Assembly: GCF_030271835.1 (NCBI RefSeq)
Contig: NZ_CP127389.1
Coordinates: 3,818,001 to 3,882,000 of the forward strand
Reading direction: 5' to 3'
Length of the DNA stretch: 64,000 nt
DNA from: Proteus appendicitidis
Lineage (GTDB): Bacteria; Pseudomonadota; Gammaproteobacteria; Enterobacterales; Enterobacteriaceae
The notes beneath the pieces were generated by a model. The model did not search any database. It was given only the letters and a program-made list of their open reading frames with translations, and was not told the DNA's origin. A program made the translations under genes and the position numbers. The first letter of the stretch is position 1. Each line of letters starts with the position of its first letter. Shown one piece after another: positions 1 to 11,047 of the stretch.

Positions 1-298
1 TATTAATAATGGCGTTAATTTTTCCTTGATGACGAATAATAGCGGGATCTTGTAATAGAGTTTCGACATCTTTCTCTGTCATTTTGGCAATTTTTTCGGG
101 TGAAAAGCCTAAAAAACAGCGACGATAGCCTTCTCTTTTTTTAAGAACCGTATACCAAGATAGCCCGGCTTGCTGACCTTCAAGGCAAATCATTTCGAAA
201 AGCTTGTATTTATCTCGTTCCGGTTTTCCCCATTCATTATCGTGATATGCCAGATATTCAGGATCATTAGTGACCCAATCGCAACGCTGTTTACTCAT
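1..298 (-). CDS. tag: DNA-3-methyladenine glycosylase I (Tag), N-terminal part
   Basis: Base-excision repair enzyme that removes 3-methyladenine from alkylated DNA. The 99 visible codons start with MSKQRCDWVTNDPEY and continue through HDNEWGKPERD and FEMICLEGQQAGLSWYTVL, the characteristic N-terminal half of the Tag family, including the early Cys of the zinc-binding site. The gene runs off the left edge, so the C-terminal His/Cys ligands are not visible. The ATG is preceded by a purine-rich stretch. In E. coli tag also lies close to glyQS, which supports the assignment. Confidence 0.93.
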   Translation of the reverse strand, partial: MSKQRCDWVTNDPEYLAYHDNEWGKPERDKYKLFEMICLEGQQAGLSWYTVLKKREGYRRCFLGFSPEKIAKMTEKDVETLLQDPAIIRHQGKINAIIN

Positions 299-535
299 TC
301 TCTAATTCCTTGTTATCAATAACTTTCAATAGCACCACTTATATACTGTATAAATATACATGTAAATAGGCGAAAAAAAATTCAATCTAATTCTTTGAGC
401 ATAGTCATAAACTCAATTGAGGAATTATTTTTTTGATCGAGGGAAATTTGCCCGCATTCCTTGCTGTATATCTTTCGTCTAGAAGGTATACTGAAACCTT
501 TCTTTTTATTCTATGTATCGCCATGCGGATATAAC
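299..535. promoter_or_regulatory. tag-glyQ divergent intergenic region
   Basis: About 240 bp of AT-rich DNA between the divergent tag and glyQ starts; it must hold promoters for both. I see no convincing T-box, riboswitch or operator. Nothing else is supportable here. Confidence 0.4.
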
Positions 536-1441
536 ATGCAAAAGTTTGATACCAAAACCTTTCAAGGTCTTATCCTGACACTGCAGGATTACTGGGCTAG
601 CCAGGGCTGTACCATTGTCCAACCATTAGATATGGAAGTGGGTGCAGGCACATCCCACCCAATGACTTGTTTACGAGCATTAGGGCCAGAGCCTATTGCT
701 GCGGCTTATGTACAACCTTCTCGTCGTCCAACAGATGGGCGTTACGGTGAAAACCCTAACCGCTTACAGCACTATTACCAATTCCAAGTTATCATTAAGC
801 CATCACCTGATAATATTCAGGAACTGTATCTTGGCTCCTTAAGAGAATTAGGTTTAGATCCAACAATCCATGACATTCGTTTTGTGGAAGATAACTGGGA
901 AAACCCAACTTTAGGTGCTTGGGGCTTAGGCTGGGAAGTTTGGCTCAACGGCATGGAAGTGACGCAGTTTACCTATTTCCAACAAGTAGGTGGATTAGAG
1001 TGTAAACCTGTTACTGGTGAGATCACTTACGGTTTAGAACGTCTTGCCATGTATATTCAAGGTGTTGATAGCGTTTATGACTTAGTTTGGTGTGATGGCC
1101 CATTAGGTAAAACCACCTATGGCGATATCTATCATCAAAACGAAGTTGAGCAATCAACCTATAACTTTGAATACGCAGACGTAGACTTCCTGTTCTCTTG
1201 CTTTGAGCAATATGAAAAAGAAGCTCGTGAGTTGTTAGAGTTAGAAAAACCTCTGCCTTTACCTGCCTATGAACGTATTTTAAAAGCAGGACACACCTTT
1301 AACTTATTGGATGCACGTAAAGCTATCTCTGTGACAGAGCGTCAGCGTTATATTTTACGTATCCGTACTTTAACCAAAGCGGTTGCTGAAGCATATTATG
1401 CTTCTCGTGAAGCGCTTGGTTTCCCTATGTGTAAAAAGTAA
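536..1441 (+). CDS. glyQ: glycyl-tRNA synthetase alpha subunit
   Basis: Catalytic subunit of the bacterial alpha2beta2 glycyl-tRNA synthetase, which charges tRNA-Gly in the cytoplasm. The 301 aa product is the usual length (E. coli about 303) and begins [20 protein letters not shown]. An upstream in-frame ATG would add 25 residues with no family counterpart, so I chose the internal ATG. Class II synthetase features are visible: the [18 protein letters not shown] segment and the [18 protein letters not shown] motif-2-like region. It lies 9 bp upstream of glyS, so the two subunits are co-translated. Confidence 0.97.
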   Translation: MQKFDTKTFQGLILTLQDYWASQGCTIVQPLDMEVGAGTSHPMTCLRALGPEPIAAAYVQPSRRPTDGRYGENPNRLQHYYQFQVIIKPSPDNIQELYLGSLRELGLDPTIHDIRFVEDNWENPTLGAWGLGWEVWLNGMEVTQFTYFQQVGGLECKPVTGEITYGLERLAMYIQGVDSVYDLVWCDGPLGKTTYGDIYHQNEVEQSTYNFEYADVDFLFSCFEQYEKEARELLELEKPLPLPAYERILKAGHTFNLLDARKAISVTERQRYILRIRTLTKAVAEAYYASREALGFPMCKK

Positions 1442-1450
1442 GAGGCTATC

Positions 1451-3523
1451 ATGACAACTGAGACTTTCCTCGTGGAAATCGGCACAGAAGAATTACCGCC
1501 GAAAGCGCTTCGTTCTTTAGCCGAATCTTTTGCTGCTAATTTTACTGCTGAACTGGATAACGCAAACATCACTCATGGTGATGTATCTTGGTTTGCAGCA
1601 CCTCGCCGTTTAGCGATTAAAGTCGCTAATATGGCAAAATCACAAGCAGATAGAACCATTGAAAAACGGGGTCCTGCGATTGCTCAAGCATTTGACGCTG
1701 AAGGTAAACCAACCAAAGCGGCTGAAGGTTGGGCAAGAGGTAATGGCATTACTGTTGATCAAGCAGAGCGTTTATCAACAGATAAAGGCGAATGGTTATT
1801 TTATCGTGCAGAAGTAAAAGGTGAAGCCGTTAACCAATTACTGATTGGCATGGTAAGCAATGCATTATCAAAATTACCAATTCCAAAATTAATGCGCTGG
1901 GGTGATAAAGAAACTCACTTTGTACGCCCAGTTCATACTGTCACCTTATTATTAGGTGATACTGTTATTGATGGTGAAATTTTAGGTATCCAAAGCGATC
2001 GCATCATTCGTGGTCACCGCTTTATGGGTGAAGCTGAATTCACTATTGATAATGCAGATCAGTATCCTGAAATTCTTTATGAGCGCGGAAAAGTGATTGC
2101 TGATTACGAAACGCGTAAATCAATTATTCTTCATGATGCTCGTCTTGCGGCTGAAAAACTTGGTGGTATCGCAGATTTAAGCGATAGCTTAGTCGAAGAA
2201 GTCACTTCATTGGTTGAATGGCCAGTTGTGTTAACAGCAAAATTTGAGGAAAAATTCCTTGAAGTTCCTGCTGAAGCGCTGGTTTATACCATGAAAGGTG
2301 ACCAAAAATACTTCCCTGTTTATGACAAGCAAGGCAAATTGTTACCTAACTTTATTTTCGTCACTAATATTGAATCTTCTGATCCACAACAGATCATTAG
2401 CGGTAACGAAAAAGTGGTACGTCCTCGTTTAGCTGATGCTGAGTTTTTCTTCAAAACTGACCGTAAACAACGTTTAGAAGACAACTTACCACGCCTTGAA
2501 ACCGTATTATTCCAGAAAGATTTAGGTACACTGCGTGATAAAACTGACCGTATTCAAGCATTAGCTGGCTTTATTGCTGGCAAAATGGGTGCTGATGTTA
2601 ATAAAGCAACCCGTGCAGGTTTACTGTCAAAATGTGACTTAATGACCAACATGGTGTTCGAATTCACAGATACCCAAGGTGTTATGGGTATGCATTATGC
2701 GCGTCATGATGGTGAAGCCGAAGAAGTCGCTGTTGCATTGAAAGAACAATATCAGCCTCGTTTCGCAGGAGATGAATTACCTTCTAATCCTGTTGCTAGC
2801 GCCCTCGCTATTGCAGAGAAAATGGATACGCTCGCGGGTATTTTCGGTATTGGTCAACATCCTAAAGGGGATAAAGATCCGTTTGCTCTGCGTCGTGCAT
2901 CACTGGGTGTTTTACGTATTATCGTTGAGCAAGATTTACCGTTAGATATTGAAGAGCTGACACAAGAAGCGGTTCGCCTTTACGGTGACAAACTGACTAA
3001 TAAAAATGTCGTCAGTGATGTGGTTGAATTTATGTTAGGTCGTTTCCGTTCTTGGTATCAAGAATTAGGTTACAGCATTGATACGATTCAAGCTGTATTA
3101 GCACGTCGCCCAACACAACCTGCTGACTTCAATGCTCGCGTTAAAGCGGTAACTTATTTCCGTACATTAGAAGAAGCCTCTGCATTAGCAGAAGCCAATA
3201 AACGTGTTTCTAATATCTTAGCGAAATCGGCTAACGTAAAACTGAATGACACTGTTTTAGCTTCCGTCTTAAAAGCACCAGAAGAAGTTCAATTAGCGGC
3301 TAATCTTTCTGTATTACAAGATAAATTAGCACCATTATTTGCAGAACGTAAATACCAAGAAGCATTAGTTGAGCTGGCTTCATTACGTGATGTAGTCAAT
3401 AACTTCTTTGATAAAGTCATGGTAATGGATGAGGACGAAGCAGTTCGTATCAACCGTTTAACCATGTTAAGTCAATTGCGTGAATTGTTCTTAAAAATCG
3501 CGGATATTTCTATTTTACAATAA
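1451..3523 (+). CDS. glyS: glycyl-tRNA synthetase beta subunit
   Basis: Beta subunit of the heterotetrameric glycyl-tRNA synthetase, needed for tRNA-Gly recognition. The product is 690 aa, essentially the E. coli length. It opens with [19 protein letters not shown], carries [15 protein letters not shown] in the core and [18 protein letters not shown] in the HD/anticodon-binding C-terminal half. Second gene of the glyQS operon, closed by a strong terminator. Confidence 0.97.
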   Translation: MTTETFLVEIGTEELPPKALRSLAESFAANFTAELDNANITHGDVSWFAAPRRLAIKVANMAKSQADRTIEKRGPAIAQAFDAEGKPTKAAEGWARGNGITVDQAERLSTDKGEWLFYRAEVKGEAVNQLLIGMVSNALSKLPIPKLMRWGDKETHFVRPVHTVTLLLGDTVIDGEILGIQSDRIIRGHRFMGEAEFTIDNADQYPEILYERGKVIADYETRKSIILHDARLAAEKLGGIADLSDSLVEEVTSLVEWPVVLTAKFEEKFLEVPAEALVYTMKGDQKYFPVYDKQGKLLPNFIFVTNIESSDPQQIISGNEKVVRPRLADAEFFFKTDRKQRLEDNLPRLETVLFQKDLGTLRDKTDRIQALAGFIAGKMGADVNKATRAGLLSKCDLMTNMVFEFTDTQGVMGMHYARHDGEAEEVAVALKEQYQPRFAGDELPSNPVASALAIAEKMDTLAGIFGIGQHPKGDKDPFALRRASLGVLRIIVEQDLPLDIEELTQEAVRLYGDKLTNKNVVSDVVEFMLGRFRSWYQELGYSIDTIQAVLARRPTQPADFNARVKAVTYFRTLEEASALAEANKRVSNILAKSANVKLNDTVLASVLKAPEEVQLAANLSVLQDKLAPLFAERKYQEALVELASLRDVVNNFFDKVMVMDEDEAVRINRLTMLSQLRELFLKIADISILQ

Positions 3524-3546
3524 GTTGTAAAGCTCAAAATACGTAA

Positions 3547-3578
3547 ACCGGCATTGTGAAAGCAATGCCGGTTTTTTT
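3547..3578 (+). terminator. Rho-independent terminator of glyQS
   Basis: Perfect 10 bp stem ACCGGCATTG / CAATGCCGGT with a 6 nt loop, followed directly by a T run. Confidence 0.93.
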
Positions 3579-3612
3579 ATAGCTTTATGGATGGATATGA
3601 ACAATAGATTAG

Positions 3613-4431
3613 TTATTTTTTTAATGGTATATCTATATTGAACTGTGATTTAAGTAATTTAGCTAAATTATTATGATTTAAGCTATTTGGTTCAACTTCA
3701 CAAAACTGCCCTAACTCCCTTATTTGTTGTATATTCAAGACACTAGTTAACTCAGGCAACTTTTGATTTGGAATATACTGAGCATATATACACTTTCCTC
3801 GATTACTTCTCTCGGTTTGCGTATTGATAGGTCGATATATAACCTTAAAGTTACTACTAATATCCATTAAGGTATGTTGATCTATTGGTCTAATTTTACT
3901 GATCAAATCAACTAAACTGTTTGGCACATCATCGCTAACTAACAGACAGTTGGCTACTCCATCTCCAGAACCATCTCCAGCAACAATTTTTTTTATGTCT
4001 TCATAACTAAAAACAGATGTGAATTCTTCCCCTGTTTGTCCAGTCCTTTTACCAAAACAAACACTAACACCAATAAAAAAAGATGCACTAGGTTGTTTAA
4101 CCCAACTATTGGCCCACTTAGTACAATGTTGAGTTAACTTATAAAACGCATCAATACCAAATTCTGAAATAATTCTTTTATGTGAATACCAATTACCAAA
4201 ATAATCAGCACTACTAAGTTTTGCTGAAATTTTAATTGGTGCCCCTGTTTCAAAAGTAATTAGAATATCTGTTTTTTCTCCAAGAGAACCTAACCTCTTA
4301 GCCTCCCTAACAGTAGATCCACTGATAACACCAATATCAGTTAACCATTTAGGAATTTTTAATGGCAGTTTATCCCCCGTATTAATTTGACTAACAATAT
4401 CATCTTCAAATTTATCTGTTTTTTCCGACAT
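3613..4431 (-). CDS. probable type II restriction endonuclease, partner of the adjacent m5C methyltransferase
   Basis: 272 aa protein divergent from a HaeIII-like cytosine methyltransferase; the classical arrangement makes it the cognate restriction endonuclease. I did not recognise the family from sequence. A plausible nuclease core is D55 (EKTDILITF) followed by ISAK (S69-K71) on the next strand and E90 further on. This recalls the variant PD...SxK...E active site of NgoMIV/Cfr10I-type enzymes, in which the usual acidic residue is replaced by Ser. I chose the ATG giving MSEKTDKFEDD; an upstream ATG would add 27 Lys-rich residues and run almost to the methyltransferase start. Composition is AT-rich relative to glyS. 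No control (C) protein gene accompanies it. Confidence 0.7.
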   Translation of the reverse strand: MSEKTDKFEDDIVSQINTGDKLPLKIPKWLTDIGVISGSTVREAKRLGSLGEKTDILITFETGAPIKISAKLSSADYFGNWYSHKRIISEFGIDAFYKLTQHCTKWANSWVKQPSASFFIGVSVCFGKRTGQTGEEFTSVFSYEDIKKIVAGDGSGDGVANCLLVSDDVPNSLVDLISKIRPIDQHTLMDISSNFKVIYRPINTQTERSNRGKCIYAQYIPNQKLPELTSVLNIQQIRELGQFCEVEPNSLNHNNLAKLLKSQFNIDIPLKK

Positions 4432-4524
4432 TATTCTATCCACTTGTTTTTGAATTAAAAATAAATTGGCCTTTTTCTTTTTAGCATGTGATAATAAAAA
4501 AGATGAACACAAGGCGGATTGAGT

Positions 4525-5511
4525 ATGAGTAAAATTAAATTAGCAACTTTATTTTCAGGTGCAGGAGGTCTTGATCTCGGCTTCCAATTAGCTGGCTTTG
4601 ATTTAGCTTGGTCAAATGAATTCGATAAAAATATTTGGGAAACACATGAAATCAACTTTCCAAAATGTTTACTCGATAAACGTTCCATAACTAAAGTTGA
4701 ACCTAACGATATACCAGATGTTGATGGATTTATTGGAGGACCACCATGCCAAAGCTGGTCTGAAGCAGGAGCTCGTAGAGGGATCAATGATGAAAGAGGA
4801 CAATTATTTCATGAGTACATTCGCCTTTTAAAAGCCAAGCAACCTAAGTTTTTTCTTGCTGAAAATGTATCAGGGATTTTACATGCGAAGCATAGCATAG
4901 CATTGTCTAACATATTAAACGAATTCTCATTAGCTGGCTACAACGTCACATACAGGCTTCTAAATGCTAGTGATTATAATGTGCCTCAAGATAGAAAAAG
5001 ACTGATTATTGTTGGATTACATCACTCAATCAACAAAGAATTCATATTTCCAGAAGCAGTAAAGAATAAACTAACATTAAAAGATGCCATTTTTGATCTA
5101 AAAGATAATGCAGTAGCTGCTATAGATAAAAATAAGAAGAATCCAGAGATACAGTACCCAAATCATGAATATATGACTGGCGATTTTTCATCTATCTTTT
5201 TATCTAGGAATAGAGTGAGAGGTTGGGATGAACAATCATTCACTATACAGGCAGGTGGAAGGCATGCCCCCATACACCCAAATGCCCCTAAAATGATAAA
5301 AATAGCAAAAGATAAATTTGAATTTGTTCCAGAAAAAAAAGATTTATATAGGCGAATGTCTATTCGTGAATGTGCAAGGGTTCAAACTTTCCCTGATGAT
5401 TTCATATTTAGTTATACTACACTAGATAATGGTTATAAAATGGTAGGCAATGCAGTTCCTGTAGAGTTTGCTAAAATTATAGCAACTTCAATCAAAGAAC
5501 AAATATTCTGA
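4525..5511 (+). CDS. DNA (cytosine-5) methyltransferase, HaeIII-like (probable GGCC specificity)
   Basis: Modification enzyme of a type II system; transfers a methyl group from SAM to C5 of cytosine in its recognition site. All m5C-MTase motifs are present: motif I LFSGAGGLDLGF, motif IV GGPPCQSWS with catalytic C75, motif VI ENV (113-115), motif VIII QDRKR (155-159), motif IX RECARVQTFPDDF and motif X GYKMVGNAVP. The target-recognition part (YPNHEY, SSIFLSRNRVRGWDE, IQAGGRHAPIHPNAP) closely follows what I remember of M.HaeIII, hence GGCC is inferred. 328 aa. The ATG sits 10 nt after an AAGGCGG Shine-Dalgarno; a TTG two codons upstream is too close to it. Confidence 0.93.
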   Translation: MSKIKLATLFSGAGGLDLGFQLAGFDLAWSNEFDKNIWETHEINFPKCLLDKRSITKVEPNDIPDVDGFIGGPPCQSWSEAGARRGINDERGQLFHEYIRLLKAKQPKFFLAENVSGILHAKHSIALSNILNEFSLAGYNVTYRLLNASDYNVPQDRKRLIIVGLHHSINKEFIFPEAVKNKLTLKDAIFDLKDNAVAAIDKNKKNPEIQYPNHEYMTGDFSSIFLSRNRVRGWDEQSFTIQAGGRHAPIHPNAPKMIKIAKDKFEFVPEKKDLYRRMSIRECARVQTFPDDFIFSYTTLDNGYKMVGNAVPVEFAKIIATSIKEQIF

Positions 5512-5550
5512 TTCAGAAGTAATTTATTAAAGATTCTTTTATTATAGTGT

Positions 5551-5581
5551 AAGGGTATCCCATGATTTAGATACCCTTTTT
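5551..5581 (+). terminator. terminator between methyltransferase and yidR
   Basis: Perfect 9 bp stem AAGGGTATC / GATACCCTT with a 10 nt loop and a T tail on the plus strand. It may also serve convergent yidR weakly. Confidence 0.85.
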
Positions 5582-5589
5582 ATTAAAAA

Positions 5590-6876
5590 CTACAACCCAG
5601 TCTCTACTGTAAATATCTGGCGATAACCCTCAACATCACGCATAAATGCAATATAGTGGTCATCTGGAGAGAATACGACAGCGTCACTACTTGGTGCTTG
5701 TGCTGTTTTTTCTGTTAATCGAGTTAACTCACCCGTTTTCACATTACATAACATCACGCTATTATCACAAATAAAGGTGAGATATTGTCCGTTACTATTC
5801 CATGTAAAGGCTGACTGAATATCCCAATCTTGCGAGGTGACTTGCTTTATTGCTTTCGTACTTGGCGATACGGTATATAACTGCACAATACCGTTATCAT
5901 CTTTCATTAAAAAAGCAATCGCATCGCCTTGTGGAGAGCTTCTTAACCAGTGACGAGGCTGATTTAAAACACCTGCATATTTTCTATTTGCTGTATTTGT
6001 TAGGCGAACTTGATGAACCCCTTTAGCCACTGCTGGCATTGTTGTATCAGTTCCTGCTAATGGTTTATCACCTTCAATGCTAAAAGCGTGATTATCATCA
6101 GGTAAATCCACTAAGAAAATATCAGAAACTTTATCGCCCTTTTCACTCACAGTATCGCCGATAAATGCAATAGCCCAGCGTTGTTGTGAACCATCAGCCT
6201 TTGTATAACCTTGGGTACCAATCCAACACTCTTCATAAGCTTTATTAATTTCGTCGCTTCCCTTTTGTGGATGCGCCACGGTTTGGCTTATCACGGTACA
6301 GAAGTATTCACCATCATATTCACGAGGATGTTTCTTAGTGACATTAACCGCTTTAAGAGGTACAGCAACAGCCACATTACGTTGATCATATTCGCTCCCT
6401 AATTCGTGCATAATATGATCATTATAAGTAAAGCTTAAACGAGTACCGTCAGGGCTAAAGACATGAACATGCGTGCCGCCACGTAATGCACCCGCTTGAT
6501 AAGGTGAAGTCAATGAACACGCATCAATATTAAATGCACGATTGTTTTCTGACTCATCAACAATCACACCACGACGATGATGAAAGTCATAATGCCATTC
6601 ATTATCTGGATTTTCTGGCCCATGAATAAATGCATAACGCACAGGCTCTGTTGGGCTTACGGTCACAACACCTGCATGTGCCCCTTGTGTTGCTGTGTAA
6701 ATTATCTGTTGCTGTTTTGTTTTCGCATGAATTTTTTCTATGGTTAAACCTGTAAAAGATCCCCCATTGGGACGTACATCATAGACTAACCACTGGCTAT
6801 CTGGTGTCCAAACATTTATATTAGTTAGCTGATGATGACGGCTATCAAACGTAATCTGGTGTTCCTGAAAAGACAT
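5590..6876 (-). CDS. yidR: DUF3748 family protein YidR (beta-propeller-like)
   Basis: 428 aa orthologue of E. coli YidR, function unproven. Recognised from HQLTNINVWTPDSQWLVYDVRP, FIHGPENPDNEWHYDFHHRRGVIV and ALRGGTHVHVFSPDG, almost the E. coli sequence. Repeated blocks of the type 'SPDGxxLxF' and 'SPDDHYIAFMRD' suggest a TolB/WD40-like propeller. No signal peptide is visible, so probably cytoplasmic. The ATG giving MSFQEHQITF matches the family N-terminus; an upstream ATG adds ten unlikely residues. Monocistronic and convergent with the methyltransferase. Confidence 0.88.
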   Translation of the reverse strand: MSFQEHQITFDSRHHQLTNINVWTPDSQWLVYDVRPNGGSFTGLTIEKIHAKTKQQQIIYTATQGAHAGVVTVSPTEPVRYAFIHGPENPDNEWHYDFHHRRGVIVDESENNRAFNIDACSLTSPYQAGALRGGTHVHVFSPDGTRLSFTYNDHIMHELGSEYDQRNVAVAVPLKAVNVTKKHPREYDGEYFCTVISQTVAHPQKGSDEINKAYEECWIGTQGYTKADGSQQRWAIAFIGDTVSEKGDKVSDIFLVDLPDDNHAFSIEGDKPLAGTDTTMPAVAKGVHQVRLTNTANRKYAGVLNQPRHWLRSSPQGDAIAFLMKDDNGIVQLYTVSPSTKAIKQVTSQDWDIQSAFTWNSNGQYLTFICDNSVMLCNVKTGELTRLTEKTAQAPSSDAVVFSPDDHYIAFMRDVEGYRQIFTVETGL

Positions 6877-7012
6877 ATTTATCCTTATCGGGAAATAAAT
6901 TTCCACATTATAAAAACTAATTAATTCTACCTGGCACTAAAAAAATTCAGTCGAGACTTTTTCGCAAGGTAATTACTCTATCCTCACTAAATAGTCAGAA
7001 AATTAGAAAATC

Positions 7013-7630
7013 ATGTTACTTAGTGTTCTCTATATTATTGGTATTACTGCAGAAGCCATGACGGGTGCGCTTGCTGCTGGCCGTCGTAAAATGGATGTTT
7101 TTGGCGTAATTATTATCGCCTCTGCAACAGCTATTGGTGGTGGCTCTGTCAGAGACATTCTACTCGGCCATTACCCGCTAGGTTGGGTCAAACACCCCGA
7201 ATATATCGTCACTGTTGCATGTGCTGCTGTTATTACTATGTGGGTTGCTCCTATGATGAAGCACCTACAGCGGCTCTTTCTTATCCTAGATGCCATCGGC
7301 CTAATGGTTTTCTCTATTATCGGCGCACAAATCGCACTCGATATGGAATATGGTCCCATTATTGCTGCTATTGCCGCGGTGATTACAGGTGCTTTTGGTG
7401 GTGTATTAAGAGATATGCTTTGTAATACCATTCCTCTGGTTTTCCAAAAAGAAATTTATGCCGGTATCGCTTTTGGTGCTGCGTGGCTTTATATGGGATT
7501 ACTGTTTTATACACCATTACCAAGAGACGTCATTATCATCATTACCCTAATTGCTGGGTTAACCGCTCGACTTCTCGCTATTCGTTATAAATTGGGCTTG
7601 CCTGTCTTTAATTACGAGAATCAAGATTAA
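7013..7630 (+). CDS. yicG: UPF0126/TRIC-like inner-membrane protein YicG
   Basis: 205 aa, about seven transmembrane segments arranged as two homologous three-helix repeats, each with the GGGxxRD signature ([12 protein letters not shown] near residue 45, [12 protein letters not shown] near 130). Family members are prokaryotic relatives of TRIC trimeric cation channels; the physiological ion in enterobacteria is not established. Divergent from yidR, followed by its own terminator. Confidence 0.9.
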   Translation: MLLSVLYIIGITAEAMTGALAAGRRKMDVFGVIIIASATAIGGGSVRDILLGHYPLGWVKHPEYIVTVACAAVITMWVAPMMKHLQRLFLILDAIGLMVFSIIGAQIALDMEYGPIIAAIAAVITGAFGGVLRDMLCNTIPLVFQKEIYAGIAFGAAWLYMGLLFYTPLPRDVIIIITLIAGLTARLLAIRYKLGLPVFNYENQD

Positions 7631-7633
7631 CGA

Positions 7634-7664
7634 ATCGCTGTTTTAACGACAGCGGTTCTTTTTG
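7634..7664 (+). terminator. terminator of yicG
   Basis: CGCTGT / ACAGCG stem with a 7 nt loop followed by GTTCTTTTT. Confidence 0.75.
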
Positions 7665-8559
<895 letters not shown>

Positions 8560-8613
8560 GTTAACTTTCAGTATTATGCCCAGTCATTTCGTTAATGGTG
8601 GAGTAACACAAAT

Positions 8614-8889
8614 ATGGCACGCGTAACCGTTCAAGACGCTGTAGAGAAAATTGGTAACCGTTTTGACCTCGTTCTGGTCGCAGCACGTCGTGCGCGTCAG
8701 TTACAAGTTGGCGCTAAAGATCCTTTAGTTCCAGAAGAAAATGATAAAATGACTGTTGTCGCGCTACGTGAAATCGAAGAAGGCCTGATTAACGGTAAAA
8801 TTCTTGATGCTCGTGAACGTCAAGAGCAGCAAGAGCAAGAAGCAGCAGAGTTACAGGCTGTTTCAGCGATTGCGGAAGGTCGTCGTTAA
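8614..8889 (+). CDS. rpoZ: RNA polymerase omega subunit
   Basis: 91 aa omega subunit, which helps assemble beta-prime and contributes to a ppGpp-binding site on RNA polymerase. The N-terminus [31 protein letters not shown] is the hallmark of the family. Lies 54 bp after gmk and 29 bp before spoT, so enzyme and polymerase target of the stringent response are co-expressed. Confidence 0.97.
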   Translation: MARVTVQDAVEKIGNRFDLVLVAARRARQLQVGAKDPLVPEENDKMTVVALREIEEGLINGKILDARERQEQQEQEAAELQAVSAIAEGRR

Positions 8890-8918
8890 TCGTTTTATAA
8901 AATAGGGGTAGGTCTGCC

Positions 8919-11045
8919 TTGTACCTGTTTGAAAGCCTGAATCAAATCGTTCAAAAATACTTGCCATCGGAGCAAGTCGAACAACTTAAAAAAGCCTTTA
9001 TCGTCGCCCGAAATGCCCACGAGGGGCAAACTCGTTCAAGTGGTGAGCCTTATATTACTCACCCTGTTGCGGTTGCGTGTATTCTTGCAGATATGCGATT
9101 AGACCACCAAACGCTGATGGCGGCGCTGTTGCATGATGTTATCGAAGATACACCTGCAACCTTCCAAGATATCGAAAGCCTCTTTGGTAGTACGGTTGCC
9201 GATCTTGTTGAAGGAGTGTCTAAACTTGATAAATTGAAGTTTAGAGACAAAAAAGAGGCTCAGGCTGAAAACTTCCGTAAGATGATTATGGCGATGGTAA
9301 AAGATATCCGCGTCATTTTGATCAAGCTGGCAGACCGAACTCACAATATGCGCACACTGGGATCATTACGCCCAGATAAACGTCGCCGTATTGCTCGCGA
9401 AACACTCGAAATTTACAGCCCTCTTGCACACCGTTTAGGTATACACCATATCAAAACAGAGCTTGAAGAGCTGGGTTTCGAGGCGCTACATCCTAATCGC
9501 TACCGTGTAATCAAAGAAGTCGTTAAAGCAGCTCGGGGTAACCGTAAAGAGATGATTAATAAAATCCTCTCTGAAATTGAAGGTCGCCTGACAGAAGCGC
9601 ATATCGAATGCAAAGTGAACGGTCGCGAAAAACACCTTTACTCTATCTATCGGAAAATGTTGTTAAAAGAGCAACGTTTTCACTCGATTATGGATATTTA
9701 CGCCTTTCGCGTTATCGTGAAAGAAGTCGATACCTGTTATCGCGTTTTAGGTCAAATGCACAGTCTTTATAAGCCTCGCCCCGGTCGAGTTAAAGACTAT
9801 ATTGCAATCCCCAAAGCCAACGGCTATCAATCTCTTCATACCTCACTCATTGGCCCTCATGGAGTGCCCGTTGAAGTACAAATTCGTACTGAAGATATGG
9901 ATCAAATGGCAGAAATGGGGGTTGCTGCACATTGGGCTTATAAAGAGCAAGGTGAACAACCGGGCACAACGGCACAAGTTAGAGCGCAACGCTGGATGCA
10001 AAGTTTACTTGAATTGCAACAAAGCGCGGGTAGCTCATTTGAATTTATTGAGAACGTAAAATCAGATCTCTTTCCTGATGAAATCTACGTTTTCACGCCA
10101 GAAGGGCGCATTGTTGAATTACCAACAGGTGCTACCCCTGTCGATTTTGCTTATGCCGTACACACAGATATCGGTCATGCCTGTGTCGGTGCAAGGGTTG
10201 ATAGACAACCTTACCCACTTTCACAATCGCTACGCACAGGGCAAACCGTTGAGATTATTACTGCTCCGGGTGCAAGACCGAATGCAGCTTGGCTAAACTT
10301 TGTCGTCAGTTCAAGAGCGCGCTCTAAAATTCGACAACTGCTGAAAAACCTAAAACGTGAAGACTCTGTTAATTTAGGTCGTCGTTTACTCAATCACGCA
10401 TTAGGTGAGCACAAGCTTGCTGATATTTCAGCTGAAAATATTGAGCGCGAATTGAAGCGTATGAAGCTTCATTCAATCGACGACTTAATGGCTGAAATTG
10501 GTTTAGGTAATACAATGAGCGTTGTTGTTGCGCGTAATTTATTGATTGATAGTCAAAATCAAGATGAGAACGCACAAACAGACACAGCTAATGATGAAAC
10601 ACCTAAACTCCCAATTAAAGGTGCTGATGGCGTATTGATCTCCTTCGCCAAATGTTGTCGCCCTATTCCGGGTGATCCTATCATTGCACATATTAGCCCG
10701 GGTAAAGGTTTGGTTATTCACCATGAATCTTGTCGTAATATTCGTGGTTACCAAAAAGAGCCTGAAAAATTCATGCCTGTCGAGTGGGATAAAGAGATCA
10801 ACAGCGATTTCATCACTGAAATTAAAGTTGATATGATTAACCACCAAGGCGCTTTAGCAAACTTAACCGCAGCTATTAATGATGCAAATTCAAGTATTCA
10901 AAGTATGAATACAGAAGAGAAAGATGGTCGCGTATATTGTGCTTTTATTCGCTTAACCGCGAAAGACAGAATTCAATTAGCCAATATCATGCGTAAACTT
11001 CGCATCATGCCAGACGTTCTGCGCGTTAGCCGTAATAAAAACTAG
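8919..11045 (+). CDS. spoT: bifunctional (p)ppGpp synthetase/hydrolase SpoT
   Basis: Makes and mainly degrades the alarmone (p)ppGpp. 708 aa. Domains in order: HD hydrolase with HD at residues 72-73 (MAALLHDVIEDT), RelA/SpoT synthetase (GREKHLYSIYRKM, VPVEVQIRTEDMD), TGS (IYVFTPEGRIVELP), helical and zinc-finger-like segment (FAKCCRPIPGDPI) and a C-terminal ACT domain. The start is TTG, as for E. coli spoT, 8 nt downstream of an AGGGGTAGG Shine-Dalgarno; an ATG start would remove the conserved MYLFESLNQ N-terminus. Confidence 0.97.
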   Translation: MYLFESLNQIVQKYLPSEQVEQLKKAFIVARNAHEGQTRSSGEPYITHPVAVACILADMRLDHQTLMAALLHDVIEDTPATFQDIESLFGSTVADLVEGVSKLDKLKFRDKKEAQAENFRKMIMAMVKDIRVILIKLADRTHNMRTLGSLRPDKRRRIARETLEIYSPLAHRLGIHHIKTELEELGFEALHPNRYRVIKEVVKAARGNRKEMINKILSEIEGRLTEAHIECKVNGREKHLYSIYRKMLLKEQRFHSIMDIYAFRVIVKEVDTCYRVLGQMHSLYKPRPGRVKDYIAIPKANGYQSLHTSLIGPHGVPVEVQIRTEDMDQMAEMGVAAHWAYKEQGEQPGTTAQVRAQRWMQSLLELQQSAGSSFEFIENVKSDLFPDEIYVFTPEGRIVELPTGATPVDFAYAVHTDIGHACVGARVDRQPYPLSQSLRTGQTVEIITAPGARPNAAWLNFVVSSRARSKIRQLLKNLKREDSVNLGRRLLNHALGEHKLADISAENIERELKRMKLHSIDDLMAEIGLGNTMSVVVARNLLIDSQNQDENAQTDTANDETPKLPIKGADGVLISFAKCCRPIPGDPIIAHISPGKGLVIHHESCRNIRGYQKEPEKFMPVEWDKEINSDFITEIKVDMINHQGALANLTAAINDANSSIQSMNTEEKDGRVYCAFIRLTAKDRIQLANIMRKLRIMPDVLRVSRNKN

Positions 11046-11047
11046 TC

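Noticed and set aside
4455-4787. 110-codon minus-strand frame across the restriction-modification promoter
   Set aside because: Overlaps the start of the methyltransferase, whose motifs are unmistakable; no homology. It is not a control (C) protein, having no helix-turn-helix.
7171-7431. Open frames on both strands inside yicG
   Set aside because: They lie wholly within a well-conserved yicG reading frame and encode no recognisable protein; coding shadow.
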